Shown here one piece after another: positions 16,842-25,599 of a stretch of 64,000 nucleotides of DNA (positions are counted from its first letter, which is position 1; each line of letters opens with the position of its first letter). The notes below the pieces were generated by a model, which saw only the letters and a list, made by a program, of their open reading frames with translations, had not been told where the DNA came from and made no database searches. The DNA comes from Actinotalea solisilvae (GTDB taxonomy: Bacteria > Actinomycetota > Actinomycetes > Actinomycetales > Cellulomonadaceae), in assembly GCF_016464425.1 (NCBI RefSeq), contig NZ_JADDKQ010000023.1, forward strand, positions 21,442 to 85,441, given 5' to 3'. The translations under genes were made by a program, and so were the position numbers.

Positions 16842-17644
16842 GCGCACCGGACGCCGCGGCAGCGGTGCGCCGCCTCGTGGCGTTCGCGGTCACGCACGCG
16901 CGCCACGCGTGGTGGCGCACGCAGGACTACGCGTACGTCCTCGTGCGGCAGGCGGAGGGCGCGCTGCGGCGCGGGGGAGCGGACGCCTACCTGTCCGGCC
17001 GGACCCCGCCCGACGTCGTCCTCGTGCCGGGCGTGTACGAGAGCTGGCAGTTCATGCGGCCCGTGGCGCGGCTGCTGCACGCGGGCGGCCACGCCGTCCA
17101 CGTGCTGCCCACGCTCGGCTACAACGTGGGCCCGATCCCCGCGGCGGCGTCCGTGCTCGGCGCGTACCTGCGCGCGCAGGACCTGCGCGACGTCGTCGTC
17201 GTCGCGCACAGCAAGGGCGGGCTCATCGGGAAGCTCGCGATGCTGCGCGAGGACCCGGACGGGCGCATCCGCTCGATGGTCGCGATCAACACGCCGTTCG
17301 CGGGCTCGGCCTACGCGCGGTGGATCCCGCTCGCGTCCCTGCGCATCTTCCGCCCGGACGACGCGACGCTCGTCGCGCTCGCCGCGGAGCAGGAGGTCAA
17401 CAGCCGGATCACGTCGGTCTACGCCCCGTGGGACCCGCACATCCCGGCCGGGAGCGTGCTGCCGGGCGCCGCCAACGTCGAGCTCTCGACGCCCGGGCAC
17501 TTCCGCCCGCTGGCCGACCCGCGGCTCGAGCGCGTGCTGCTCGCGGCCGTGCGCGGCGACAGCGGTCAGCCCGCCCCGGGCGCGGGCGAGGTGGCCGCCG
17601 CGGACCGCGCCGCCGACCCCCCCGCCGAGCGCAGGGCGGGCTAG
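16838..17644 (+). CDS. Alpha/beta hydrolase (lipase/esterase-like)
   Basis: 268 residues, GTG start overlapping the upstream stop (an in-frame GTG at 16823 would add five residues). Motifs are VVLVPGVYESWQFM, the nucleophile elbow AHSKGG, an acid in VYAPWDPHIPAGS and a His in STPGHFRPL, the order seen in triacylglycerol lipase/PGAP1-like hydrolases. The last ~35 residues are low-complexity Ala/Pro/Glu. It forms a two-gene operon with the hydrolase upstream; a joint role on the same ester or lipid is likely but not provable here. Confidence 0.8.
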   Translation: MSAPDAAAAVRRLVAFAVTHARHAWWRTQDYAYVLVRQAEGALRRGGADAYLSGRTPPDVVLVPGVYESWQFMRPVARLLHAGGHAVHVLPTLGYNVGPIPAAASVLGAYLRAQDLRDVVVVAHSKGGLIGKLAMLREDPDGRIRSMVAINTPFAGSAYARWIPLASLRIFRPDDATLVALAAEQEVNSRITSVYAPWDPHIPAGSVLPGAANVELSTPGHFRPLADPRLERVLLAAVRGDSGQPAPGAGEVAAADRAADPPAERRAG

Positions 17645-17696
17645 GCCCGGCGCGGGTCGGCCCGGCGCGTGCCGGTGCCGGCCGCCCGGCCCGCGC

Positions 17697-17745
17697 TTCG
17701 GCGAGCCTCACCTTGCTGGCGGCCCCGGCCGGGCGTGCCTAGCGT
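17697..17745 (+). promoter_or_regulatory. IdeR/DtxR-like iron box and leaderless promoter of the VIT1 transporter
   Basis: The 19 bases at 17697-17715 (TTCGGCGAGCCTCACCTTG) match the DtxR/IdeR consensus TTAGGTTAGCCTAACCTAA, as I remember it, at 13 positions. A -10-like TAGCGT follows at 17740-17745, six bases before the ATG, so the mRNA probably begins at the start codon. The box covers or lies just upstream of the expected -35, the position from which IdeR activates iron-storage genes in related bacteria. Confidence 0.45.
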
Positions 17746-17751
17746 CGGGTC

Positions 17752-18498
17752 ATGGACACCGAGAGCCCGGGCGCCGGGACGCCCGCCGGCGTGGCCGCGA
17801 CGCCCGAGCCGCACGCGAACGGCCTCCAGGCCCGGCTCAACTGGTTGCGCGCGGGCGTGCTCGGCGCGAACGACGGCATCATCTCGACGGCCGGCGTCGT
17901 CGTGGGCGTGTCGGCTGCGACGGACGACGCCTCCGCGATCCTCGTCGCGGGCGTCGCGAGCCTCGTCGCCGGCGCGGTCTCCATGGCGCTCGGGGAGTAC
18001 GTCTCGGTGAGCAGCCAGCGCGACACGGAGCGCGCGCTCATCGCGCTCGAGCGGCGGGAGCTGCTCGAGGACCCGGAGGGTGAGCTCGCCGAGCTCGCCG
18101 GGATCTACCGCGGCAAGGGCCTCAGCGAGGCGACCGCCCACCAGGTCGCCGTCGAGCTCACGGCGAACGACGCCGTCGCCGCGCACGTCGAGGCCGAGCT
18201 CGGGCTCGACCCGGACGAGCGGACCAACCCGTGGCACGCGGCGATCGCCTCGGCGGTCGCGTTCACCGTCGGTGCCCTCCTCCCGCTGGTCGCCGTCGTG
18301 CTCGCCCCGCCGGCGGCGCGTGTGCCGGTGACCTTCGTCGCCGTCGTCCTCGCGCTCGCGCTCACGGGGTCGGTCAGCGCGCGCCTGGGCCGGGCCCACC
18401 GCCTGCGCGCCGTCGTGCGGCTCGTCGTCGGGGGAGCGCTCGCGATGGCGATCACCTTCGGCATCGGGGCGCTGCTGGGCCAGACCGTCCTGGCCTGA
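17752..18498 (+). CDS. VIT1/CCC1 family iron/manganese transporter
   Basis: 248 residues. The family signatures are WLRAGVLGANDGIISTAG in TM1 and GAVSMALGEYVSVSSQRD in TM2, with the metal-binding acidic loop (ERRELLEDPEGE...ELAGIYRGKGLSE) between the helix pairs and three C-terminal helices. VIT1/CCC1 proteins move Fe2+ or Mn2+ out of the cytosol. It is probably iron-responsive given the IdeR-like box directly upstream. It stands alone; the neighbouring LacI gene is convergent with it. Confidence 0.9.
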   Translation: MDTESPGAGTPAGVAATPEPHANGLQARLNWLRAGVLGANDGIISTAGVVVGVSAATDDASAILVAGVASLVAGAVSMALGEYVSVSSQRDTERALIALERRELLEDPEGELAELAGIYRGKGLSEATAHQVAVELTANDAVAAHVEAELGLDPDERTNPWHAAIASAVAFTVGALLPLVAVVLAPPAARVPVTFVAVVLALALTGSVSARLGRAHRLRAVVRLVVGGALAMAITFGIGALLGQTVLA

Positions 18499-18527
18499 CG
18501 GCGAGGGCCGCGCCCGCGGGCCGGGGG

Positions 18528-19553
18528 TCAGGCGCTCTGGCGCAGCGAGAGCCGGGCCTCGTAGAGCACGGGCTCCTCGGGCACGTCGTCGCCGGCGAGC
18601 ATGCCGACGAGCATGCGGCCGGCGCGCGCGACCATCTCGCCGAGCGGCTGCGCGACGGTGCTGAGCGGCGGCGTCGTCGTCTCGGCGACGCCGATGTCGT
18701 CGAAGCCGAACACGGCGACGTCGTCCGGCACCCGCAGGCCGCGGCGCGTGATCTCGGCGATGGCGCCGGACGCCATGAGGTCGGACGCGACGAACACCGC
18801 GTCGACGTCGGGGTGGGCGTCGAGCAGGCGCTCCATCGCGAGGCTCCCGCCGAGGAACGTGAAGTCCCCGAGCTCGACGGCGTCGTCGGCGAGGCCCGCG
18901 TCGGCCATCGCGGAACGCCAGCCCTCGAGCCGGTCCACGCCCGCGGTCATGTCCGCGGGGCCGGCGACCGTGCCGATCCGCCGGTGGCCGGCGCGGACCA
19001 GGTGCTGGGTCGCCATGCGCGAGCCCTCGACGTCCTGGACGCCCACGTACGACGTCGTCGGGACGTTGAGCGGGCGGCCGATGAACACGCACGGCAGCCC
19101 CGACTCGACGAGCTCGCGGTTGAGCGCGTCGTCGCGGTGGTGCGAGGCGACGACCGCGCCGTCGACGTGGCCCTGGAGCAGGTAGCGCGCCGCGCGGTCG
19201 GTCGCGCCCTGGCGCGCGATGAGGAGGACCATCTGCAGGTCCGCCTCCTCGAGCACGAGGCTGAGCCCGTTGATGATGCCGCTGAAGAACGGGTCGGTGA
19301 GCAGCCGCGAGTTGGGCTCGGGCACGACGAGCGCGACCGACCCCGTGCGACGCGTCGCGAGCGAGCGCGCGATGGGGTTGGGCACGAAGCCGAGCTCGGC
19401 GATCGCGGCCTCGACCGCCGCCCGCGCCGTCGGGCTGACGAGGTGACCGCCGTTGATGACGCGGGACGCCGTCGCGCGCGAGACACCGGCGGCCGCCGCC
19501 ACCTGGCGGATCGTCGGTGCGCCCCGTCGCGCGACGGCGCCCTGCGTGCTCAT
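18528..19553 (-). CDS. LacI-family transcriptional regulator
   Basis: 341 residues. The N-terminal HTH is TIRQVAAAAGVSRATASRV (residues 14-32) followed by the hinge region NPIARSLATRRTGSVALVVP, and then a periplasmic-binding-like effector domain. It is the last gene of a sugar-uptake operon, overlapping the GH1 gene by ATGA. By analogy with CebR of Streptomyces and CelR of Thermobifida it should repress the operon until a beta-glucoside such as cellobiose binds. Two LacI-type palindromes upstream of the binding-protein gene are its likely operators. Confidence 0.88.
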   Translation of the reverse strand: MSTQGAVARRGAPTIRQVAAAAGVSRATASRVINGGHLVSPTARAAVEAAIAELGFVPNPIARSLATRRTGSVALVVPEPNSRLLTDPFFSGIINGLSLVLEEADLQMVLLIARQGATDRAARYLLQGHVDGAVVASHHRDDALNRELVESGLPCVFIGRPLNVPTTSYVGVQDVEGSRMATQHLVRAGHRRIGTVAGPADMTAGVDRLEGWRSAMADAGLADDAVELGDFTFLGGSLAMERLLDAHPDVDAVFVASDLMASGAIAEITRRGLRVPDDVAVFGFDDIGVAETTTPPLSTVAQPLGEMVARAGRMLVGMLAGDDVPEEPVLYEARLSLRQSA

Positions 19554-20983
19554 GCGCGGACCGCGTCCGCGAGCGGGACGGTCCCCGTGGCGGCCGCGGA
19601 CGCGAAGAGCCGTGCGCTCGCCTTGGGCGTGCGCGCCAGCGTCTCGAAGTCCACGTGCACGATGCCGAACCGCTTCTCGTACCCGTACGCCCACTCGAAG
19701 TTGTCGAGGAGCGACCAGGCGAAGTACCCGCGCACGTCGGCGCCCGCCTCGACCGCGCGGCCCACCGCCGCGAGGTGCTCGGCGATGTAGGCGGTGCGCT
19801 CGACGTCGTCGACCTGGCCGTCGGGGCCGACCACGTCGTCGAAGGCCGCGCCGTTCTCGGTGACGTAGAGGGGGATCCCCGCAGGACCCGTCCAGTCCGT
19901 GTGCACGCGCTCGAGCAGCCGGCGCAGCCCGTCGGGCTGGACCTCCCAGTCCATCGCGGTGCGCGGCAGCCCGCGCGAGACCGTGTAGGCCTCGCCCTGG
20001 CCGACCGCGGGGACCGACGTCGCGCGGGCGAGCGGCGGCTCGCCCGGCATGAGCTCGTCGGGCGGCGCGGGCCGCGCCGAGATCGCGCAGCCCTGGTAGT
20101 AGTTCAGCCCGAGGAAGTCGAGCGGTGCCGCGATCGCCTCGAGGTCGCCGTCCTGCACCGGCAGATGGGTGCCGGCCGAGGCGAACGCCTCGACGACGTC
20201 CTGCGGGTACTCGCCCGTGAAGAGCGGCTCGGCGAACACGCGGTTCTGCTGGCCGTCGACGCGGTACGCCGCGGCGGCGTCCTCGGCGCTCCCCGGGTCG
20301 GCCGGGTCGGCGACCGTCATGTTGAGCGTGATGCCCACGGTCGCCGTCGGGTCCGTGCGGAGCACGCGCACCGCGGCGCCGTGCGCGAGGAGCAGGTGGT
20401 GCACGGCCGAGACGGCCGCCTGCGGCTCCTGCCGGCCGGGCGCGTGCTGGCCGCCCTTGTAGCCGAGGAACGCCGAGCACCACGGCTCGTTGAGCGTGAT
20501 CCAGTGCTTCACACGGTCGCCGAGCGCGCCGTGGACGGCGGTGGTGTAGTCGGCGAAGTGCCCGACGACGTCGCGCGAGGTCCAGCCGCCCCGGTCCTCC
20601 ATCCACTGGGGGAGGTCCCAGTGGTAGAGCGTGACCCAGGGGGTGATGCCCCGCTCGAGCAGCCCGTCGACGAGGCGCGAGTAGAAGTCGAGCCCGCGCT
20701 GCTCGACGCGGCCCGGCTCGGGCAGCACGCGGGGCCACGCCGTGGACAGCCGGTAGGCGCCCAGGCCGAGCTCGCTCAGGAGGTCGAGGTCCTGGGGCCA
20801 GCGGTGGTAGTGGTCGCACGCGACCTCGCCGGTGTCCCCGTGCGCGACCGCACCGGGGACGCGGCAGAACGTGTCCCAGATCGAGTCCGTCCGGCCGTCC
20901 GTGTGCGTGGCGCCCTCGATCTGGAACGCAGCGGTGGCTGCTCCCCAGACGAAGCCGTCGGGGAGGTGGAGTGCGTGGCTCAT
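19550..20983 (-). CDS. GH1 beta-glucosidase
   Basis: 477 residues, full length for glycoside hydrolase family 1. The N-terminal LPDGFVWGAATAAFQIEGA signature, the acid/base glutamate in TLNEPW (E166) and the nucleophile in YVTENG (E376) are all intact. There is no signal peptide, so it hydrolyses imported cello-oligosaccharides or beta-glucosides in the cytosol. It is overlapped by the permease gene upstream and the LacI gene downstream, so sugar entry, cleavage and control are in one transcript. Confidence 0.93.
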   Translation of the reverse strand: MSHALHLPDGFVWGAATAAFQIEGATHTDGRTDSIWDTFCRVPGAVAHGDTGEVACDHYHRWPQDLDLLSELGLGAYRLSTAWPRVLPEPGRVEQRGLDFYSRLVDGLLERGITPWVTLYHWDLPQWMEDRGGWTSRDVVGHFADYTTAVHGALGDRVKHWITLNEPWCSAFLGYKGGQHAPGRQEPQAAVSAVHHLLLAHGAAVRVLRTDPTATVGITLNMTVADPADPGSAEDAAAAYRVDGQQNRVFAEPLFTGEYPQDVVEAFASAGTHLPVQDGDLEAIAAPLDFLGLNYYQGCAISARPAPPDELMPGEPPLARATSVPAVGQGEAYTVSRGLPRTAMDWEVQPDGLRRLLERVHTDWTGPAGIPLYVTENGAAFDDVVGPDGQVDDVERTAYIAEHLAAVGRAVEAGADVRGYFAWSLLDNFEWAYGYEKRFGIVHVDFETLARTPKASARLFASAAATGTVPLADAVRA

Positions 20984-21888
20984 CCCTTGACCGCTCCCTG
21001 CATGATGCCCGAGACGAGCTGCTTGCCCGCGACCGCGAAGAGGATGAGCAGCGGGATGGTGGCGGCGACCACGCCGGCCATGATCAGAGAGTAGTCCTTG
21101 AAGTAGGACGCCTGGAGGAGCTGGAGCGCGACGGGCAGCGTCGGGTTCTTCCCGCCGAGCACGATGAACGGCCAGAAGAAGTTGGTCCACGTGCCGACGA
21201 AGGTGAACAGCGCGAGCATCGCGGCGGCCGGCCGCGCGGCCGGGACGGCGACGTGCCAGAACGTGCGGATCATCGAGCAGCCGTCGACGCGCGCGGCCTC
21301 GATGAGCTCGAACGGCAGGGCCTCCTCGAGGTACTGCGTCATCCAGAAGACGCCGAACGCCGTGACCATGCCGGGGACGATGACCGCGACGAGCTTCCCG
21401 GTCCACTCGAGCTTGCTCATGATGATGAACAGCGGGACGATCCCGAGCTGCGTCGGCACGGCCATCGTCGCGATGACGAAGGTCAGCAGGCCGCGCCGCC
21501 CGCGGAAGCGGAGCTTGGCGAACGAGTAGCCCGCGAGCGTCGAGAAGAAGACGACGGACAGCGACGTCACGGTCGAGACGATGACGCTGTTCATGAGCGC
21601 CGGCCAGAACTTGATGTCCGAGCCGATGACGCGCGAGATGTTCTCGAACAGGTTCCCGCGCGGGATGAGCGAGGGGATGGGGTTCTGCGCGATGGTCGCG
21701 GCGTCGGACGACGCCAGGAGGATCGCGTAGTAGATCGGGTACGCCGAGATGAGGATGAAGAAGCCGAGGACCGCGTAGGTCACCCAGCCCGGGCGGCGGT
21801 TGAGGCCGCCCTCGAGACCGCGGCGCCGCGCGGCGGCGCGTGCGGCACCGGGGCCCGCGGTCTGACGGATCATGGCGACGGAGCTCAT
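20980..21888 (-). CDS. Sugar ABC transporter permease (MalG/CebG type)
   Basis: 302 residues, six transmembrane helices. The EAA loop is FELIEAARVDGCSMIRTFWHVAVP, the contact site for the ATPase. An N-terminal basic stretch precedes TM1. It pairs with the permease encoded just upstream. The operon has no ATPase gene, as in Streptomyces, where a shared MsiK energises cellobiose import. The ATG at 21888 overlaps the upstream stop; its end overlaps the GH1 start. Confidence 0.9.
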   Translation of the reverse strand: MSSVAMIRQTAGPGAARAAARRRGLEGGLNRRPGWVTYAVLGFFILISAYPIYYAILLASSDAATIAQNPIPSLIPRGNLFENISRVIGSDIKFWPALMNSVIVSTVTSLSVVFFSTLAGYSFAKLRFRGRRGLLTFVIATMAVPTQLGIVPLFIIMSKLEWTGKLVAVIVPGMVTAFGVFWMTQYLEEALPFELIEAARVDGCSMIRTFWHVAVPAARPAAAMLALFTFVGTWTNFFWPFIVLGGKNPTLPVALQLLQASYFKDYSLIMAGVVAATIPLLILFAVAGKQLVSGIMQGAVKG

Positions 21889-22901
21889 CGGTGCGCCCTG
21901 CCCTTCTTGACGGTGCTGGACGACGACGCGATGCGTCGCGTGAGGGCGAAGTTGAGGAGGCCGATGACCACGATGATCACGAAGAGGATCCACGCGACCG
22001 CGGCCGCGCGGCCGAAGCTCTTCTGCGCGCCCCAGCCGAGCTCGTAGAGGAACATCGTCACGGTCATCCACTGACGGTCGGGGCCGCCGACGCCGAGCTG
22101 GTCGAACATGCGCGGCTCGTCGAAGATCTGCAGGCCGCCGATCGTCGAGGTGATGACGACGAAGATCACGGTCGGCCGGAGCATGGGCACGGTGACCGAG
22201 ACGAACTGCCGGAAGCGGCTCGCCCCGTCGAGCACAGCGGCCTCGTAGAGGTCGCGCGGGATGGCCTGCATCGCGGCCAGGAAGATCAGCGTGTTGTAGC
22301 CCGTCCAGCGGAAGTTGACCATCGAGGCGATGGCGACGTGGCTCGAGAGCGGGTCGGCGTGGAAGCCGATCGGCCCGAGCCCGACGAGGCCGAGGATCGC
22401 GTTGATCATGCCGGACTGGTCGCCGAAGAGCTTCGAGAAGATGAGCGAGGCGGCGACGGGCGCGACGACGTAGGGCAGCAGGACGCCCATGCGCCAGAAC
22501 GTCTTGGCGCGCAGGTTCGCGTCGAGGACCGCCGCGAGGACGATCGCCATGAGGACCTGCGGCACGGACGAGAGCAGGAAGATGCTGAACGTGTTGCGCA
22601 GCGCGGTCATGAAGCGCGGCTGCTGCAGGACGTCGAGGTAGTTCTGCGCACCGACGAACTCGCCCTGGCCGCCGATGAGGTGCCAGTCGTGGAGCGAGAC
22701 GTACGCGGTGTAGATCAGGGGGAAGAGCCCGACCAGCGCGAACAGCAGGAAGAACGGCGAGATGTAGAGGTACGGCGAGATCTTCACGTCCCACCGTCCC
22801 CGCCGGTTGCGGCGGAGGAGGCGTCCGGACGAGTCGGGGTCTGGCCGCCCGAGGGGCGTCACCGTCTCGAGGACGGGCCTGGTCGGGCTGGTGGCAGCCA
22901 T
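21885..22901 (-). CDS. Sugar ABC transporter permease (MalF/CebF type)
   Basis: 338 residues with an N-terminal cytosolic tail and six helices starting at about residue 45. The EAA loop is DLYEAAVLDGASRFRQFVSVTVP. It forms the translocation pore with the second permease. A strong hairpin separates it from the binding-protein gene, which would lower its expression relative to the binding protein. Confidence 0.9.
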   Translation of the reverse strand: MAATSPTRPVLETVTPLGRPDPDSSGRLLRRNRRGRWDVKISPYLYISPFFLLFALVGLFPLIYTAYVSLHDWHLIGGQGEFVGAQNYLDVLQQPRFMTALRNTFSIFLLSSVPQVLMAIVLAAVLDANLRAKTFWRMGVLLPYVVAPVAASLIFSKLFGDQSGMINAILGLVGLGPIGFHADPLSSHVAIASMVNFRWTGYNTLIFLAAMQAIPRDLYEAAVLDGASRFRQFVSVTVPMLRPTVIFVVITSTIGGLQIFDEPRMFDQLGVGGPDRQWMTVTMFLYELGWGAQKSFGRAAAVAWILFVIIVVIGLLNFALTRRIASSSSTVKKGRAHR

Positions 22902-22949
22902 GGGAGCTCCTGCGACGTCGGGGGAGGGATCGGGCTGTCACGACGTCGC

Positions 22950-22983
22950 GGGCTGGGCCACCGGGTCCCCGGTGACCCAGCCC
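22950..22983 (-). terminator. Intra-operon hairpin after the binding-protein gene
   Basis: Two 16-base arms (22950-22965 and 22968-22983) pair with one mismatch around a two-base loop; the left arm begins GGGCTGGG and the right arm ends CCCAGCCC. It sits between the solute-binding-protein gene and the first permease gene. Such hairpins stabilise the binding-protein message or partly terminate transcription. There is no T-run. Confidence 0.6.
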
Positions 22984-23000
22984 TGCGTCGTGCTGCGTGC

Positions 23001-24311
23001 TCAGCTCAGGCCGAGCTCCTCGACGGCCTGGAGCGCCTTGTCCCAGGACGACGTGACGTCGTCGGTGCCGGCGACGTCCACACGGGAGATCGCGTCGGTC
23101 ATCGACGTGTGGATGCTGAAGTAGTTCGGGCCCTTGAACGGCTGGGACTCGATCGCGTTGGCGCGGTTGCTGAGGATCTCCCCGACAGGCGCGTCGTTGA
23201 AGAACGGGTTGACCGCGCTCTTCAGCTCGTCGCTCTCGAGCGCCTCGACCTGGCTCGGGAACGTGCCCTTCGCCGCGAACGCCTTGAGCTGCTGCTCGGG
23301 AGCCGTCAGCCACGCCGCGAGCGCCTTGGCCTCCTCGAGGTGCTCACCACCCGACGGGACGGTGAGGTACGAGCCGCCCCAGTTGCCGCCGCCGCCGGGG
23401 AAGACGTCGGCGACGTCCCAGCCCTCGACGCCCGCCGCGTTGCCCTCGATGACGCCGAGCATCCAGCCCGGGCACAGCATGGTCGCGAAGCCGTCGTTCT
23501 GGAACGCGTTGGTCCAGTCCTCGCTCCACTGGTCGAGGTGGGCCGACAGCTCGGGCGCGACGGCCAGCGTGGCCTCGTACGCCTCGCGGATCTCGTCGTT
23601 CGAGGCGAGGTCCTTGGGCGTGCCGTCGGACGTCTCGTACGGCTCCTCCATCTGGTTGACCATCGAGGAGTACGTGGCGCCCGCGGAGTCGAACCACGCC
23701 GACTCGGAGCTCGCGACGAACTGCTGGCCGACCTCGAAGTACGTGTCCCAGTCGCCCTCGAGCAGGGCGGCGACCTCGGCGCGGTCCGTCGGCAGGCCGG
23801 CGGCGGCGAAGAGGTCGGAGCGGTAGCACACGGCCTCGGGGCCGATGTCCGTGCCGTAGCCGAGGAGCTTGCCGTCCTCGGTCATGGCGTCGTTCGTCTT
23901 CCACTCGATCCAGCGGCCCTCGACCTCGGGGCTCGACAGGTCCTCGAAGTTGTCGGCGTACTGCTTGAGCTCGGGCCACCAGTCGGTCTCGATGGCCTCG
24001 ACGTCCGAGGCGCCGGAGCCGGCGGCGAGCGAGGTGTTGAGCTTGTCGCGCGCCTCCTGCGAGGTGGCCGCCTTGACGTGCTCGACGGTGATGCCCGGGT
24101 TGAGCTCCTCGTACTCCGTCAGGAGGTCCTCGTAGCCGAACTCGTTGAACGTCGCGACGGTGAGGGTGATCTCCTCGGTGGACTCGCCACCGCCGTCGCC
24201 CTCCTCGCCGCTCTCGGTGCCGTCGCCGCCGCCGCCGCAGGCGCTGGCGACCAGCGCCATGCCTGCGACTCCCGCGGTGAGGGCGAGCGTCCGCTTCCTG
24301 GTGCTGCGCAC
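23001..24311 (-). CDS. Sugar ABC transporter solute-binding lipoprotein (CebE-like)
   Basis: 436 residues. The signal MRSTRKRTLALTAG is followed by the lipobox VASAC (C25) and a Gly/Asp/Glu-rich tether. The rest is a cluster B (family 1) sugar-binding protein with ITLTVATFNEFGYEDLL and an aromatic-rich C-lobe. It captures cello-oligosaccharides or another beta-glucoside for the two permeases; the ligand is inferred from the GH1 partner. I chose the GTG at 24311 because AAGGAG precedes it by seven bases; an in-frame start at 24365 would put 18 residues ahead of a signal peptide. Confidence 0.9.
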   Translation of the reverse strand: MRSTRKRTLALTAGVAGMALVASACGGGGDGTESGEEGDGGGESTEEITLTVATFNEFGYEDLLTEYEELNPGITVEHVKAATSQEARDKLNTSLAAGSGASDVEAIETDWWPELKQYADNFEDLSSPEVEGRWIEWKTNDAMTEDGKLLGYGTDIGPEAVCYRSDLFAAAGLPTDRAEVAALLEGDWDTYFEVGQQFVASSESAWFDSAGATYSSMVNQMEEPYETSDGTPKDLASNDEIREAYEATLAVAPELSAHLDQWSEDWTNAFQNDGFATMLCPGWMLGVIEGNAAGVEGWDVADVFPGGGGNWGGSYLTVPSGGEHLEEAKALAAWLTAPEQQLKAFAAKGTFPSQVEALESDELKSAVNPFFNDAPVGEILSNRANAIESQPFKGPNYFSIHTSMTDAISRVDVAGTDDVTSSWDKALQAVEELGLS

Positions 24312-24402
24312 TGGTGACTCCTTCGTCGTCGCGGGCGGCTGCGGTGCCGCCACGTCAGGGACCACGCCCCGGGGGGAGCGCGGCCGCAGGTGCGTCCGGT
24401 GA

Positions 24403-24461
24403 TGAGATCGTTTCCACGCCGTCTGGTGCTGTCGCTGGCCTCTGACCTGAGACCGGTCTCA
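24403..24461 (-). promoter_or_regulatory. Two LacI-type operators upstream of the sugar-uptake operon
   Basis: TGAGACCGGTCTCA at 24448-24461 is a perfect 14-base palindrome with the central CG typical of LacI-family sites. TGAGATCGTTTCCA at 24403-24416 is a degenerate version 45 bases away. Both lie in the 390-base gap upstream of the binding-protein gene (24312-24701). The rest of this gap (24462-24701) shows no further clear signal except a weak -10-like GATGCT at 24690-24695 for the next gene. Confidence 0.6.
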
Positions 24462-24701
24462 TCGGGATGTGCACACCGTGGCGCGGCTTGCTGATTCGTG
24501 TCAACCGGCGTGACCCAACCGTGACCGAAGGGGACACCTCCCGGCGGGACCGGTCACCCGTCCGGAGGACGCCGTGGGACCTCCGACCCGCACGCGGGCG
24601 CGTCGGAGGCCGGCGCCGCAGCACCGGCGTGCGGGCCGCGCGGAGCGGCCGGCGCGGGCGCTCGGCGCGACACGGGCGGCCGTTCGGGTGATGCTCGACG
24701 G

Positions 24702-25511
24702 GTGAACCTGCACGTCGCGCGCACCCCGGACGTCGCGGGCCCGAGCGCGCCCGACGGCATCCCCGCGACGGCCGTCCACGACGGTGCGCGGGGGCGTCAC
24801 GCGTCGTCCGACGTCGTGGGTCGCGCCCTCGACGCGCTCGGCGGTGCGGCCGCGGTCGTCGTCGAGCGTGTCGCGCGCGTGCGCGGCTCGAAGCCCATGC
24901 ACCCCGCGGGCGCGATGCTCACGGGCCGCCTGGAGCGGACCGGGCGCGCCGGCTCGGGCGTCACCTGGCTCGACACGCCGGGGCGCGAGGACGTGCTCGT
25001 GCGCTTCTCGCGGGGCGGGGGCCTGCCGGCGGGGTGGCCGGACGTCCACGGGCTCGCGCTGCGCACGCCCGACGGCGCGGACCTCCTGCTCTCCACGAGC
25101 GGGCGCGCGGTGGGCCTGCGCCACGGCCTCGCGGTGCAGCGCGTCGTCGGCCGCGGCACCTACACGTCGATCATGCCGTTCCGCACCGCGCGCGGACCCG
25201 TGATGGTCGGGGCGTTCCCGGACCCGCCGCGCGAGCTGCCCACGCACCCCGCAGCGCTCGCCGACGCGCTCGCGGCCCACCCCTGGCGCCTGACGCTCGT
25301 CTGGGCCCCGTTCGGCGGCGCGTGGCGGGCGTTCGGGTCGCTCGAGGTCGGCGGTCGCGCGGGCGACGAGACCGACCCGCCCGCGCGGTTCGAGCCGCTC
25401 GCCGCCCCCGCGGGGCTCGAGACCTACCCGTGGATCGCCCGCCTCAGGGAGCCGGCCTACCTCGCCGCGCGGCGCGGGTACCGCCCGACGGCGCGCGCCC
25501 GCCCCGACTGA
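24702..25511 (+). CDS. Small catalase-fold protein, function unknown
   Basis: 269 residues starting with GTG. The order of short motifs recalls the first half of heme catalases: KPMHPAGAMLTGRLERTG parallels the catalytic-His region RVVHAKGAGAFG, and VLVRFSRGGGLP followed by PDVHGLALRTPDGADLLLS parallels VRFS...DVRGFALKFY...DLVGNN. The His is kept, but the distal Asn (of DLVGNN) is replaced and I see no proximal heme-Tyr motif, so peroxide dismutation is doubtful. Similar actinobacterial proteins have been given names such as phosphodiesterase without evidence. It is single-gene and transcribed away from the sugar operon. Confidence 0.55.
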   Translation: MNLHVARTPDVAGPSAPDGIPATAVHDGARGRHASSDVVGRALDALGGAAAVVVERVARVRGSKPMHPAGAMLTGRLERTGRAGSGVTWLDTPGREDVLVRFSRGGGLPAGWPDVHGLALRTPDGADLLLSTSGRAVGLRHGLAVQRVVGRGTYTSIMPFRTARGPVMVGAFPDPPRELPTHPAALADALAAHPWRLTLVWAPFGGAWRAFGSLEVGGRAGDETDPPARFEPLAAPAGLETYPWIARLREPAYLAARRGYRPTARARPD

Positions 25512-25599
25512 CCGGCGCCGACGCGCGCCGCCGTCGTCCCGCGGCCCCGGCCGCACACCCGTGCCCCACTGCCCGACCGAACGCCCGAGGAGAACGACC

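Noticed and set aside
21840..24317. Long plus-strand frame (825 codons) opposite the binding protein and permease
   Set aside because: Low-complexity translation, no start signal, overlaps a conserved ABC operon.
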